NCBI RefSeq assembly: GCF_000350225.1
Contig: NW_005179015.1
Span: 535,716-599,715 of the forward strand
From: Chondrus crispus
Taxonomy: Eukaryota; Rhodophyta; Florideophyceae; Gigartinales; Gigartinaceae
DNA: 64,000 nucleotides
Direction of reading: 5' to 3'
Under the pieces are notes generated by a model. It did no database searches, was not told the DNA's origin, and worked only from the letters and a program-made list of their open reading frames with translations. The first letter of the stretch is position 1. Each line of letters opens with the position of its first letter. Positions 1 to 9,955 of the stretch are shown here, piece after piece. The translations under genes were made by a program, and so were the position numbers.

Positions 1-623
1 CGGAGCAAGTTTATGGATTTTAACTGTTAAGACAAAAGCAGACGCCGAGAAGCTTGTTTCAGCTGCTAATCGCGAATCTCTTAGAACTTGTGCTATTAGA
101 GCCAGTGAAATCTTTAGGGAACGTGATCCTGCTTTAGTTCCAAGGCTCTTCGAAGCAGGGCGAGGAGTGAAGACCAAAATAAATCATCGGGAATGGAAAG
201 ACAATATGGGAGTTCACGTATGTCGGCAACGTAGCTGATGCATACATGAAAGCTGCAGAACATCTCACTATGCGTAGTCCCGTTGCAGGGCAAGCATAAT
301 TCATTACGAACGATGAAACGACGCTGTTCTGGGAACAATGCGGAGCACCCTGGATGGGTTAGGCCATCCAGTTCCTGAATCAAAGATTCCATCTGCGGTA
401 TGTTTCTTCATTTGCGGTCTTGCTTGAAGTCATACAATTCCTTCTCTCTCCAATTTACAAGCCCCAGAAACCACTGCCGTTTTCATGTTTTTTGCTCACA
501 TCATACCGAAACATATCTTGCGAGAAAGCCAAGAAATACTTTGGATATACACCAGAGGTTTCCATGGAAGAAAGAATGAAGAGAACTATTAACTTCTTTA
601 GACCTCTCGCGAAGGACACATAG
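1..623 (+). pseudogene. 3-beta-HSD / sterol-4-alpha-carboxylate dehydrogenase (ERG26/NSDHL-like), C-terminal remnant
   Basis: The family oxidises and decarboxylates C4-carboxysterols with NAD(P)+ in sterol synthesis at the ER. From about base 31 one frame reads TKADAEKLVSAAN and then a VPRLFEAG stretch. After a frameshift near 190 a second frame gives IGNGKTIWEFTYVGNVADAY and FITNDE, interrupted by a TAA at about 298. A third frame gives LDGLGHPVPESKIPSA. The frame ending at 623 gives ISCEKAKKYFGYTPEVSMEE, the usual C-terminal block. The block order is that of the SDR-family 3-beta-HSD enzymes. At least two frameshifts and one nonsense codon rule out a working product, unless some breaks are short introns, which I consider unlikely. 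The N-terminal NAD-binding fold and catalytic YxxxK lie left of the window. Family assignment is fairly sure. Confidence 0.72.
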
Positions 624-821
624 TCTGCAAAGAGTGAATAGCAAGGAGTCTGCGCGCTGTTCGCATGATTAAAGCTTGGCTTGCTCACCATAACTTTGAC
701 TTATCCCTTCTCTGCATTTAATAAATCCCCGACATGCCGCCCTTCACCTCCTTTAAGGTCCCAGCACGAGACATCTTCTCGAGATGTTTTTAACGCTCGA
801 AGTCACAATACCATGAATCTG
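624..821. other. Flank between sterol-dehydrogenase pseudogene and old gypsy LTR
   Basis: About 200 bases without a recognisable gene. An AATAAA hexamer lies near 719, about 100 bases past the pseudogene stop, and could be its old polyadenylation signal. Confidence 0.4.
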
Positions 822-1055
822 TGTGGCCAGCTCTGCGCCGCATTATTCAACAGAAAGGCTCTCCGCACGGTTACAGTATCCAAAGTGTGCGCGCACACTT
901 TGGATGAACTGTAAGGGCATTTTTGGAATGTGTTCTATTGCAGTAGCTTAGACTTCCACGGTGCCGTGCAACGACGTCGCTCCTCCGGTTGTTAAAAATG
1001 GAGACTGACGGAGTAAAGAAAGACAAGCATCCCAGCCTGGTACCGCAATTCGTCA
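822..1055 (+). repeat. 5' LTR of the old gypsy element
   Basis: Begins TGTGGCCAGCTC and ends GCAATTCGTCA. It aligns along its whole length with 20857-21090, including the near-palindrome AAGTGTGCGCGCACACTT and a run of GACGTCGCTCCTC. The two copies differ at many positions by eye, as expected of an old insertion. Confidence 0.82.
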
Positions 1056-1265
1056 CGGTGAGCACTTCACGTTCGAACTTCGATCACGTACTGATCCCAC
1101 ACCCTTTCAGATCCCGACTAACCGCACGGTATGAAATACGCAATTTCGAACGCCTAGAAAAGCTCACCAGCGATTTCGAGGCAAGGTCCGTCGTTTGTGG
1201 CGCCTTCAGCCAACCACCTACGTCTCCTCCGTACGGATGTGGAGTCGATTCGTATTTTCCTTCGC

Positions 1266-1433
1266 CTGTATGACCAGTACAGTAACGAAGTCACGGCCCG
1301 CGCGGAGCAACTCACCGCTGCTAGGTCCATCGCGACGGAAGAAATCCGTCCGGCAAATCTCAAGTTTTGAATTGACCCCGAATGTCTCCAGTCAGCCATC
1401 GCCCTGGGTCTAATACCGGATGTTGAAGACTAT
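1266..1433 (+). pseudogene. gag start of the old gypsy element, left of the nested insertion
   Basis: A 56-codon stretch with one in-frame TGA (1368-1370) that ends in Asp-Tyr exactly at the junction with element 1. If element 1 and one copy of the 5-bp duplication are left out, the frame continues without a shift at 16406. This shows that the two pieces were one ORF. The upstream part (1056-1265) holds only short unclear reading frames. No fold is recognisable in this piece; the gag assignment rests on position and continuity. Confidence 0.65.
1429..1433. repeat. Target-site duplication ACTAT (left copy) of chromovirus element 1
   Basis: ACTAT immediately precedes the LTR at 1434, and the same five bases follow the other LTR at 16401-16405. 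A 5-bp duplication is usual for Ty3/gypsy integrases. It fixes both element ends to the base. Confidence 0.93.
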
Positions 1434-2399
1434 TGTAGTGCAATGCGCCTGTCAGGCAGAGACCAAGGTCCGACGGTCCAACACAAACAACAGCAACAAC
1501 AACAACAACTGCCAACAGTACAGCGCTACGGAGTGTTCGAAGCTCCCTGTCCTCTTTAAGCGGGTTTGCGGCCCGCAGTAGCTCGGATCCCGGATAGGGG
1601 GGGCAAAGAGAAGGGCCCAGCCCGGGATCGGTAAATGGTGGTAGAGACTTGTAAAGGCAACTGCTCGACGAGTTCGGAGGGATGTTAGGTAAACCTGGTC
1701 CGATGGGTCGTAAATCCGATACTCGAAGAGCGCCTTGTACACCTTATACCCTTGATAAGGTCTTCGACGGGGACGTCGCAACGTAGCCCGTCGGGAAAGA
1801 AGAAAACGTAGCAGCGCTACACCGTCGTACTGCCCGATGGCAAAGTACCAAAAACGGATCGGTCGCAACCAGATTCCGATGGAGCCAACACTGAGAAAAG
1901 CACCACTGGTGCACCAACACAGAAGCCCGATGGCAAATGACGTCACGTTGCGGATTGCAATCCTACAAGGTGGGACCAACTCAAGATTAAGGGAAATTAG
2001 GATAGGGAAGTAAAGGAAAATTGATAAGGAAAAAACGGGACCCCCGAGCGCAAAGGATAAAGTAATCTGTAGTTAAAGGGAATGTCTTATAAAAGACGGA
2101 CTTCAACCAAGGCGATATCAGACTCTGGCAACTCTGGTTACCTTTACTGACTTGGTCGTCAGAGGGCTAAGGTATATATCGCCCCGCCGGAGCCAGTACA
2201 GTAGCTCGCGGCGCTAGATTCTAGATCTAATCTAGTGTCAGCAAAATTAATGCCAACTAATTAACTAAATAAAATAAAATAATTAAAAATTAAAACTGTG
2301 CAATTATTCACACGTGCATCCCCCAAACCCGGACTACTTTTCATATCCAAATATTTTCCTTTCTTTTCACCCCCCTTTCCAGGTGCGTATTGCACTACA
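1434..2399 (-). repeat. 3' LTR of element 1
   Basis: 966 bp with perfect 11-bp terminal inverted repeats (TGTAGTGCAAT and ATTGCACTACA). On the minus strand a GGGGCGATATATACC stretch (complement near 2170-2190) gives a TATA box about 215 bases from the LTR start. A short CAA/CAG repeat at about 1482-1510 differs in length from the other LTR. Confidence 0.92.
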
Positions 2400-2411
2400 T
2401 ATCCCCCTTCT
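2400..2411 (-). promoter_or_regulatory. Polypurine tract of element 1
   Basis: On the minus strand AGAAGGGGGATA abuts the TG of the 3' LTR. This is the expected site and composition of the plus-strand DNA primer. Element 2 has nearly the same tract (AGAAGGGGGATC), which ties the two elements together. Confidence 0.8.
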
Positions 2412-2506
2412 GAGCGTTCTTGCACATCGGCTACACTCCTTGATCTCCAACTCCTTCTTCTCTTCTCGACCCCCCCACTTTTCCATTCCTGACTGACTGT
2501 CCCCGC

Positions 2507-4177
2507 ATGAGCAAGGACAAGACGAATCCCACGTGTTCTCCACCTCCTGAGCTCGCGGGCGAAAACACTGCCCGTCGACGCACCGGTGTCGGCTTCGCAA
2601 ACAAGTCTCGCGCTTCCGTCGACCTCCCTCCTATACCCCGACGTCCTCCTGATTCGGACGTCTCCGACCCGGCCTTTCATCCAGGTTATCATCCCTCTTG
2701 GGTAGCCCGCCACTACCCCTCGCTCGAAGAGCTACAGGACAAAATCATGCACGAACATCTTTCCTTATTTGCCTCGGCCCAGTGGTTCTCCTCCGTGGGT
2801 ATTGGCGACGTTTCCAAAATCGAACACCAATTCGCTGACGACGCGGGCATGCTTCCCGGTAATCTCCCGGTGCTTGCCATCCGCTCCTTTGACTGGCGAA
2901 CCCGTATAGCAGTTCCGACTTCCATCCTACGTCATCCTCCCCCACGGGGCCGTTCCACTCTCTCCATGCGATTTATGGAGGCCATATTCGCTCGGCTTGC
3001 CATCCCCATTTCCGACACCCTCATACCCTCGACATACGGTTGCGACACCTGGCGTTGTCGTACAGAGGGCGAACGCCTCTACTTGGACAATCTCATTGAT
3101 ATCACCTTTGGTGACCCTGCCGCCGAGGCGGATCGCCTGTGGCGAAACCAACATACTGTCACATCCGATGCCATCTTCTGGACCGAACCCATTATCCCTT
3201 CGAATTTCCGTCATTTAAAACGCGGGGGTATTTTCTTCTTTCAGAACACAGTGCGTTTTGAACGGCGTATTCGGTCTGATACGGGGTACTTCATCGGCTA
3301 CCAAATGGTAGAGGCGCGCGAGATTTCCCGTCGGCATTATGCAAGTCGTTACCAGCGCATCCTCTCATGGTGGAGCCAGTACGAGGTGATTCAAGGCTTT
3401 TGGGCCGAAATGGGACCCATACTCACGTACTATGGCAGCTACCTGCGAGATCCGCAACACGGGTTATGGGTGGTCTTCCTCACAGAGTGGTGCGTCAAAG
3501 TAGCTGCGACCCTCTTGTGGGAGACCTATGATTGCTGGCGCCTATGGCACCTCCCCGCAAAGCTGATAGCACAAATGCGTCTATTGGACTTCTCTGTCCC
3601 TCTGGGTGGCTCTGATGGCAATCGCGAAATACGCTCCCTCCTTGATACTATCGAGGGCGTGGATTGGGACTGTGTCCCTCCGCAAAACTCCTCTCGATCC
3701 TTCAATCGCCAACGTCCCTCTTTCTCCCCTGGTCGAAACCACCCAGCCGCGGGCGACTTCGTGTGGTTCAACCCCGGGTCATCGACCCTCTGCTCAGCGT
3801 GGGAAGCTCAAACGAGCCGTCGATTCGGAAACCAAACACCGGTTCCCGACGTCACCCCCATCGTCACATCTGACCCCCGGGAGCTTCAAGTATGCTCCCG
3901 TCCTTCCTCTCCAATTCCTCCTCGATCGGCTGTCCCTGCTTCCCCGCGCGCAGCCCTGGCCTCTCCATCCTCGTCAAAGGCGCCTCCAGCTGTCGAAATT
4001 CCCTCGGCAGGCCACACTGAAACATTATCGGTGAGGGAAGTGATATCTCCCCCCCGGCCCCAACAATTTCCAAAAATACCCACGACGTCACGAGCGTATA
4101 CTGTGCCTTGCTCCGTGCTCACGGTATTGAGGGAGAGGCTCTGCAAGGAGCCTCGATTGACGACCTGCGAGTTTTAG
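2507..4177 (+). CDS. Antisense accessory ORF of chromovirus element 1, unknown function
   Basis: A 556-codon ORF on the strand opposite gag-pol, starting 107 bases inside the 3' LTR. I recognise no known family. Residues about 115-390 are rich in Trp, Tyr and Arg and include CDTWRCRTEGERLYLDNL, a PIIPSNF block, SWWSQYEVIQGFWAEMGPIL and a VVFLTEWCVKVAATLLW block. A Pro/Ser-rich stretch follows from about residue 410. The middle resembles the antisense ORF of element 2 (55386-56953) through matched blocks such as DTWxxRTEG. The last frame looks shifted: near 4100 another frame reads GASIDDLRVLARLVSSLPKG and stops at 4233, and this tail also has a counterpart in element 2. No signal peptide or membrane segment is obvious. 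A role as a nucleic-acid-binding or regulatory protein would be a guess. Confidence 0.72.
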   Translation: MSKDKTNPTCSPPPELAGENTARRRTGVGFANKSRASVDLPPIPRRPPDSDVSDPAFHPGYHPSWVARHYPSLEELQDKIMHEHLSLFASAQWFSSVGIGDVSKIEHQFADDAGMLPGNLPVLAIRSFDWRTRIAVPTSILRHPPPRGRSTLSMRFMEAIFARLAIPISDTLIPSTYGCDTWRCRTEGERLYLDNLIDITFGDPAAEADRLWRNQHTVTSDAIFWTEPIIPSNFRHLKRGGIFFFQNTVRFERRIRSDTGYFIGYQMVEAREISRRHYASRYQRILSWWSQYEVIQGFWAEMGPILTYYGSYLRDPQHGLWVVFLTEWCVKVAATLLWETYDCWRLWHLPAKLIAQMRLLDFSVPLGGSDGNREIRSLLDTIEGVDWDCVPPQNSSRSFNRQRPSFSPGRNHPAAGDFVWFNPGSSTLCSAWEAQTSRRFGNQTPVPDVTPIVTSDPRELQVCSRPSSPIPPRSAVPASPRAALASPSSSKAPPAVEIPSAGHTETLSVREVISPPRPQQFPKIPTTSRAYTVPCSVLTVLRERLCKEPRLTTCEF

Positions 4178-4233
4178 CTCGCCTCGTGTCATCACTTCCA
4201 AAGGGCAAATTCTTTGGCAACCCTCCCGTCTGA

Positions 4234-7200
4234 GCTGACGGGCGCGACACTTCCCTCGTGCTAGCTTGTCGCATCTCTATCCTGCCTGCGTGACGTTGAA
4301 TTTGCGACCTCGTCATGTCGCCTTTGATCCCTAAATTGAATTTTCCTGCGTGCTCCTTCGTCCCTTCGTTTCCTCCTCTTTTTCTCATTGATGCCCACCC
4401 CGTCATAATCACGGTGGCACCCTTATACCTCCTTCCTCCTTCTCTTCACCTCACTACTTCCTCCTCTTTTTCTCTTTTCTTTTCTTGTTCCCTGCGTACC
4501 GTCACTGCGGTCGTACCCCTCTTTTCACCAACTTCCTCCTCTTCTGCGTTTCAATTTTCCCTTTCCTGATCCCCCTATATTTCCTTCTCTTCAATCCCTC
4601 CTCTTTATCCATGACAATTTTCCCTCCTCTTTTCATGCGCTCTTTTACCTCTTCAGATTCCTCGCTTACCTCCTCTTTTCCCAGTTCGGGCGTACTGTCG
4701 CCGACGGCTGTCCTCAATCTCCATCGACCGGGCAGGAAATACCTGAGAAGTTGTGAAATGAGATGTGCTGGTTGACGTGCCGACCGGAAAAAAATCTCAA
4801 CCCGCAGTCCCTCCTCTTTGTATTTTCCTGCGTCTCCGCAAGGTACACGCCCTAGAGAGTACGCGTTTATCTTCGTCGCTGGAGTCTGTGGCTCCTGTTG
4901 CCTCTAATAAGGCTCCCCTCTTTCATTCCCGTCAGGCGGTTCCCTTACTCGCCCAGTTATCTCGTCGAGGAATATATTAATTCGTGATTAGGGGTTCCCT
5001 CTGTCCAATGAACCCGCCTTGTTCAGTATCCCCTGCGATAGCCCCGATCCTGCGTCTCATCTCCTTTGTACTCTGGGTGCTAATCCTCATGTCGCCTCGT
5101 AGAATTGGAACATATGTGGGCATGTGGGTCTGTGACGATCTGTTCTCATCGGAGTGATGCCATCAGAGTTCTTCAGTCTTTCGAAGGAAGGTTCGGGACT
5201 GATGCTAGCTGTCCCTTCACTGAGCTTTCGTCGCACACAGCTCGGCTTCTTTCGAACGTCGCGACCAGCCCTCTGTGATCGAAAAGATCTTTCGTGATAT
5301 GTTTTCCGCATCATCGTGCGTTGTCTCATATCCGCGGCACTGCATTACCGCTGCGGTGTAGGGTTGTTGGATCGGCGTTCATTCAGTTAACAGCATTCGT
5401 CCCGTTTTCCGATCCTCATTTCTACGCCTGGCGTCCTCCATGCCGTGATAACACACGTTGCTTACGAATGCGTTCCTGATTTCCTTAGTCATCGACCGCC
5501 TCTTACTGTTCATCTTCCAGTAGCGATGTCACACACTCGGCGAATGCGCACTTCTTCTCATGTCGTGCGATGGACGTCCATCCTTTCTTCCGCGTGTCTC
5601 CAATTATTTGTTCAACTCCGCGCGTCGTGCGTAGCCGTCTTGGTCTCCTGGCTTATCTCCCTCCCAACGGGGGGTGTGTGTCGTCATGATTGACATCCTG
5701 TCGGTCGTCCTTAATGTCGATGTCGCAGCGTGGGGTGGTGTTAGGCCTTCACAACAAGGCGTGAGATAAAAATAAAAATGCACCGGAACTTAGGGCAAAA
5801 TAAAAAAACATAGCAAAGCAGCAAGAGGGTCAAGGTGCGAGACAGTAGTGGGATTAAAGGAAGGATGTCATCTCGGTAGTTCGCTTGGGGTAACAACGAG
5901 AACGTAAGCGTCACGTCGTCCGTCGCGTCGAGCCACGGCTCGGTCATTGATAAGGAGCTCCTCGATCGACGATCTCTCTACTCCGGAGTTGCTCTCCTCT
6001 CCTTGGCGCTCCGGATCGTTCTTGTTGGAAGATGGCGCGAGACTCCCGATTGCCCCCTCAATGAAACGTCGCAAATCGGTCCTCATTGACGTGAGGATTA
6101 CCATTTCTCTGTTCTCTCTTCTCCATTTTTCTTTTTTCTCTCAGCTGCCTCGAACAATGAGGCGAGTCGCGAGAACAGGAATCCGGGGTGTTAAGCAGGG
6201 GTTCGGTCGTCTTTGGCGTACGTACGGAACTCATTTTACATGGCCATGCCGACGGCGGCATTGTGTCTTGCACGATGGCTCACGACGGTGTGATCGGGTG
6301 ACCTGGTGTACTTGTGCCATGGGCTGTAGCCAGCCCTCCTCTGTTTTCGTGCGACCAACAAGTACGGTTTCCCCCTAGCTTTGTCAATAAAGTTTCGAAG
6401 GTTACCCCCTTGGTCCATTTTCGGCTGTTACCGCTCGTCCAGCGTTTTTCTGACGACCTCTAAGTATTTTCTTGGTTAATTTTCGCATCACGAGGACGGA
6501 TCTCTGATCCAAGCGCCCTGTCTCGTGCGCGTGATCGTGTCTCAGGAGGTATCCCACCTCAGCCTGAGACTACAGTGAATTTTCGTTTTCGTGGTTCGAC
6601 TGCGGCGGCTCTTGCATTCCGGTGAGGGAGGTTTTCAGATGAAATCGCCTAAGTCCCTTTTTTTCTGCTCTGGCTTGGGGGTGTTGTCGACGGTTAACGT
6701 CGCTCTCCTTCTTCGACATCTCGTACGGGACGGTCGTGTTCCCCTTTTCCTTGTTTGCCTCTTCGCGTGGCGGCGGGTACAGACTTGCGTGTGCCGTTTG
6801 TACGTTTTCTACGTACCCAACGCTTCACGCGCTCGACCCGTCACTCATCCCTCTCTGTCTGCGTCGTCTCGTCCTTTCTACGCTACTGCAGCGTTTCCCG
6901 AGGCCATCGTGATGGCTGTTCCCGACTCCCTATAACGTCTCTCGCTCCCCAGACAAGCCGAGCTTGCCATATACCGTGGAGGACGTTCTTCCGTGTACCG
7001 CGGCCGTATCCTCCTTCTAATGCCCGATATACCCGCTGATCGACGTTCACAGGACGCGGTCGGTACCTCTGGACCTCCAAGGTGAACGAAACAAAAGAGA
7101 ACGCAAACAAAAAATAATAATAATACAACAAAAAACATAGTAGGGCATAGCTACGGATCGGTGGCTGCGTCGCGCGTATGCCAGAAGTACCACAGGGACG

Positions 7201-8430
7201 TCAGTGTTAGTCGCAATCGACGCGTTGTTGCTAACGTCGTGGTGGAACTATGCTTGTCCTTGTCGCGGTTTTGCCTCGGTTAGTAATTATTTCTGCTCAA
7301 CAAGCCTCTGTATCGGGGCTTGCGGAGCGGCGTCAAGGCGACTGGTGCGTCCCCTTTTGATTATCCCTTCCGTCAATCAACAATATCCCCTGTTGCGGAA
7401 GGGGGTGGGGCTCCTCCCCCTCCAGACTCTTCCTTCAGTTTTCCCGTCTCGTGCACACTGTGCCTTTCCCGTCGGATACAGTCTTCTCTTGGTCGAATCG
7501 ACCCGCGATACCTCACATCTCCTCCCTCGTCGTAGCTTACTTGTCTTGACCAGGCCCCCGCATCGGTTCCTTCTTTCCTTTCTCATGGCACTAGCCTTCG
7601 TCTGGTCGTTGCAGACTCACTGATCGACTTGCGCCGCTAGAAGTCGTGTCCTAGACAACGGCAGAAAAAATAAACATAACATAACAAAACAAACGCACAC
7701 AAAAAAACGAACAACCAACTAAAACCGAAACAATGGAGAGAGATGGTGAGAAGAGAAGGGGGGTTGACGTTGTAAACTAGTAAGTACGCTGATCGTCAGT
7801 AAACGCGTCGTGGCTCTTGTCGTTCGCAACTGTCGGGTGAACCGTGTTGTCTCGTCGAGACGTCGACTCCTTCGGCTATCTCCCGTTCCCAACCCTACTC
7901 GTTGCCCTCTCTGCTCCGCTTGGTGGCTCTCCATAAAACGCGGGTTGCGTGGGGATCGGGGGTCAGTCTTAAATCCACACTGCTCCCGTTCCTACAAAAA
8001 AAGGCGTCTCCTGCGCGGTAAGCGCTCGTTGCGCCTCGCTCCTCCTTGTCATCTTTCCGTGAAGCAGGTTGGACGGGGCCGCCGGTGGCGGACGTTTTCG
8101 GCTTCATACGCAATTTGTAGTCGCGGGTCGCGATCTGACTTCGATATTTGGGCAACCAGCCCTGGCTAGCAACAGTAGCTGAGCGGGCAACCGGCGATTT
8201 CGGGCGGCCATCCTCAATTTTGATTAGGATTTCGGGGAAGGACTGGTGCTCATTTCTCATACTGTTCATTCGACAATCCCCTCCCGGCATTTCTCTAGTA
8301 ATTCTGGGATAATTTTCGCTCCTCCTCCATGCGGACTCCTGCTCTCGATCTTAAGTTCACGTGTGGGCTTCGGTGACGCGTTGCCATTCAGTCGAGCGTA
8401 ACACCTCCTCCGGGGGTATGGTGACATTCC
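4234..8430. other. Long stretch of element 1 between antisense ORF and chromodomain, no recognisable gene
   Basis: About 4.2 kb in which I find no convincing coding region on either strand. On the plus strand it has pyrimidine-rich runs (for example 4430-4700, with repeated CCTCCTCTTTT-like words) and three A-rich patches (about 5765-5815, 7085-7135 and 7660-7735). Only ORFs shorter than about 145 codons occur, with unlikely compositions. It may be untranslated leader for the antisense transcript or decayed accessory sequence. Confidence 0.55.
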
Positions 8431-8516
8431 CCATTCCTCAACGACGCGCCATGCATCGCTTCCTCAAACTTCTGACTTCTCTGCCGGCTCTCCTCTGCAT
8501 TCTTTCTTGACAACAG

Positions 8517-8990
8517 CTATCCAGGTACCGCTTGCGTGACTTGCGCTGGCAGGGGCAACCGTTTCCTTCGGAAATACGTGACGGCCGCACTGCGGGGTAA
8601 CCGCTCAATGGGTTCCCACGTCGCGTCCTCGGACGTATAACCATACCACCTTACTTTGAGAATTAATTTCTCCTCGTCGTAGCCGTGGTCAACGATGTTG
8701 TCGATCACGTATTCCGTGTTTTCCGTTTCCTCTCCTTTCTCTGAACTGTTTCCTTCCCCCTCCTGAAGATCTTCCAATTCATCTCCTTCTCTGGACTTTC
8801 CGAAATCGCGCAGGTCCGGAGATGTCTCCGCTGTCGGCGCTTGACTAACTAGATTGTCCTGGTCCCCTGACGTAGGCGCACGGGTGTGAGGACGTTCCTC
8901 GTCCTCCATTACTTCTTCTTCTTCGTTTAGCTCCGGGTCTCCCTGGAATTGTAGCGCTTGACGTAGGCCAGTTATCGGCGCATAGTCCAT
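8517..8990 (-). CDS. Chromodomain tail of element 1 integrase
   Basis: 157 codons. An acidic linker (residues about 20-85, ELNEEEEV and many Glu/Asp) is followed by a chromodomain at about 95-145: EYVIDNIVDH, LKVRWYGYTSEDATWEPIE and a final FRRK helix. The aromatic residues of the methyl-lysine cage appear present. Chromoviruses use this domain to steer integration to marked chromatin. The ORF overlaps the integrase ORF by 19 bases in another frame. An ATG at 8988-8990 could start it, but a frameshift fusion with integrase is the likelier ancestral layout. Confidence 0.85.
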   Translation of the reverse strand: MDYAPITGLRQALQFQGDPELNEEEEVMEDEERPHTRAPTSGDQDNLVSQAPTAETSPDLRDFGKSREGDELEDLQEGEGNSSEKGEETENTEYVIDNIVDHGYDEEKLILKVRWYGYTSEDATWEPIERLPRSAAVTYFRRKRLPLPAQVTQAVPG

Positions 8991-9955
8991 CGGGCTGGAG
9001 CTAACTCCACCCTGTCTCGCGATACGCGCTCCTCCTGATCGCCAATGGCAATGACTACCGTATGTTGATCCGATCTTTTAACCTGATAAGGTCTTGTGGC
9101 GACTTGTGCCAGCTTGTGTTTTGGTTCGCTAGCCGTGCCCTGCTCCTTCCGGAGGAACACGTAGGACCCCGGTGGGATCTCATATTGCGGCTTGCGAAGG
9201 CGTGCGTCGAAATTTCGCTTGTACCGGGCTTGTTCCTTCCGCAAACTCCTATCGGCGCCTCGCATTAGGCTCTCCAACCACGACTGCCATTTCAGGTAGT
9301 ATGCTCGTGACGAGCTAAAGTTCTCCAAAGTTGGTTGCGCTTGTAACGCAATGCTTCTCGGCGCCCGAGCTAACACCAGCTCGAAGGGCGCAATGTTTGT
9401 AGTTCGATGAACTTGCGTGTTGTATGCGAACGTCACAGCGTCGCTAAATAAGTCCCAGTCCTTGGGATGCTCTCCAACATATTTTCGCAACGCGGAAGTC
9501 AGCGTGCGGTTAAACCTCTCAACTTGTCCGTTGGCTTGCGGGTGGTACGTAGTCGTGAACACATTGCGTATGCCGAGAATTCGGCAGACATTCTGAAAGA
9601 ACCGGGCCGTGAACTGTGTTCCATTGTCGGACAGCAGTTTGACCGGCGGTCCGTACACGAATACTCAATGGTGAACGAAGGCTTGTGCGATGTGCGCAGC
9701 TGATATCTTCTTCAACGGTACGGTTCGTACCAGTTTCGAGTATCGATCGCTGATCACGAGAATGTACCAATTTCCTCGTTTAGTTGTAATTAGCTCGCCG
9801 AGGATGTCGATGGCGACAAACTTCAGCCGAGCTTTGGGCGTGAACAGCTTCACTTCCTTCGTGTTTCTTCTTAACTTCACCCTTTCCCGCGCACATGCGG
9901 CGCAATTCTTCGCGACTGCATAGCATTCTAGGGCCATCGTAGGCCAATAAAAATA
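8972..9955 (-). pseudogene. Integrase of element 1, two nonsense codons
   Basis: Reads on in the same frame past the TGA at 9956-9958. It holds the second half of the H2C2 zinc finger (NCAAC), the DDE core (AIDILGEL, LSDNGTQF, QANGQVERFNRTL) and the C-terminal domain down to ELAPARW. A TGA at 9665-9667 stands where element 2 has Trp (FVTHW), and the TGA at 9956 stands where element 2 has a glutamine codon. All three catalytic acidic residues are present. The function would be joining of element DNA to the genome in the nucleus. With two stops this copy is inactive, unless the stops are read through. Confidence 0.85.

Noticed and set aside
1452..1979. 175-codon ORF on the minus strand in the element 1 LTR
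   Set aside because: It recurs in every LTR copy of the family, including solo LTRs, ends within the LTR and has no domain. LTR sequence read as protein.
4315..4717. ORFs rich in Ser/Phe/Leu or Lys/Glu
   Set aside because: They follow from the pyrimidine-rich repeats; the composition is not protein-like.
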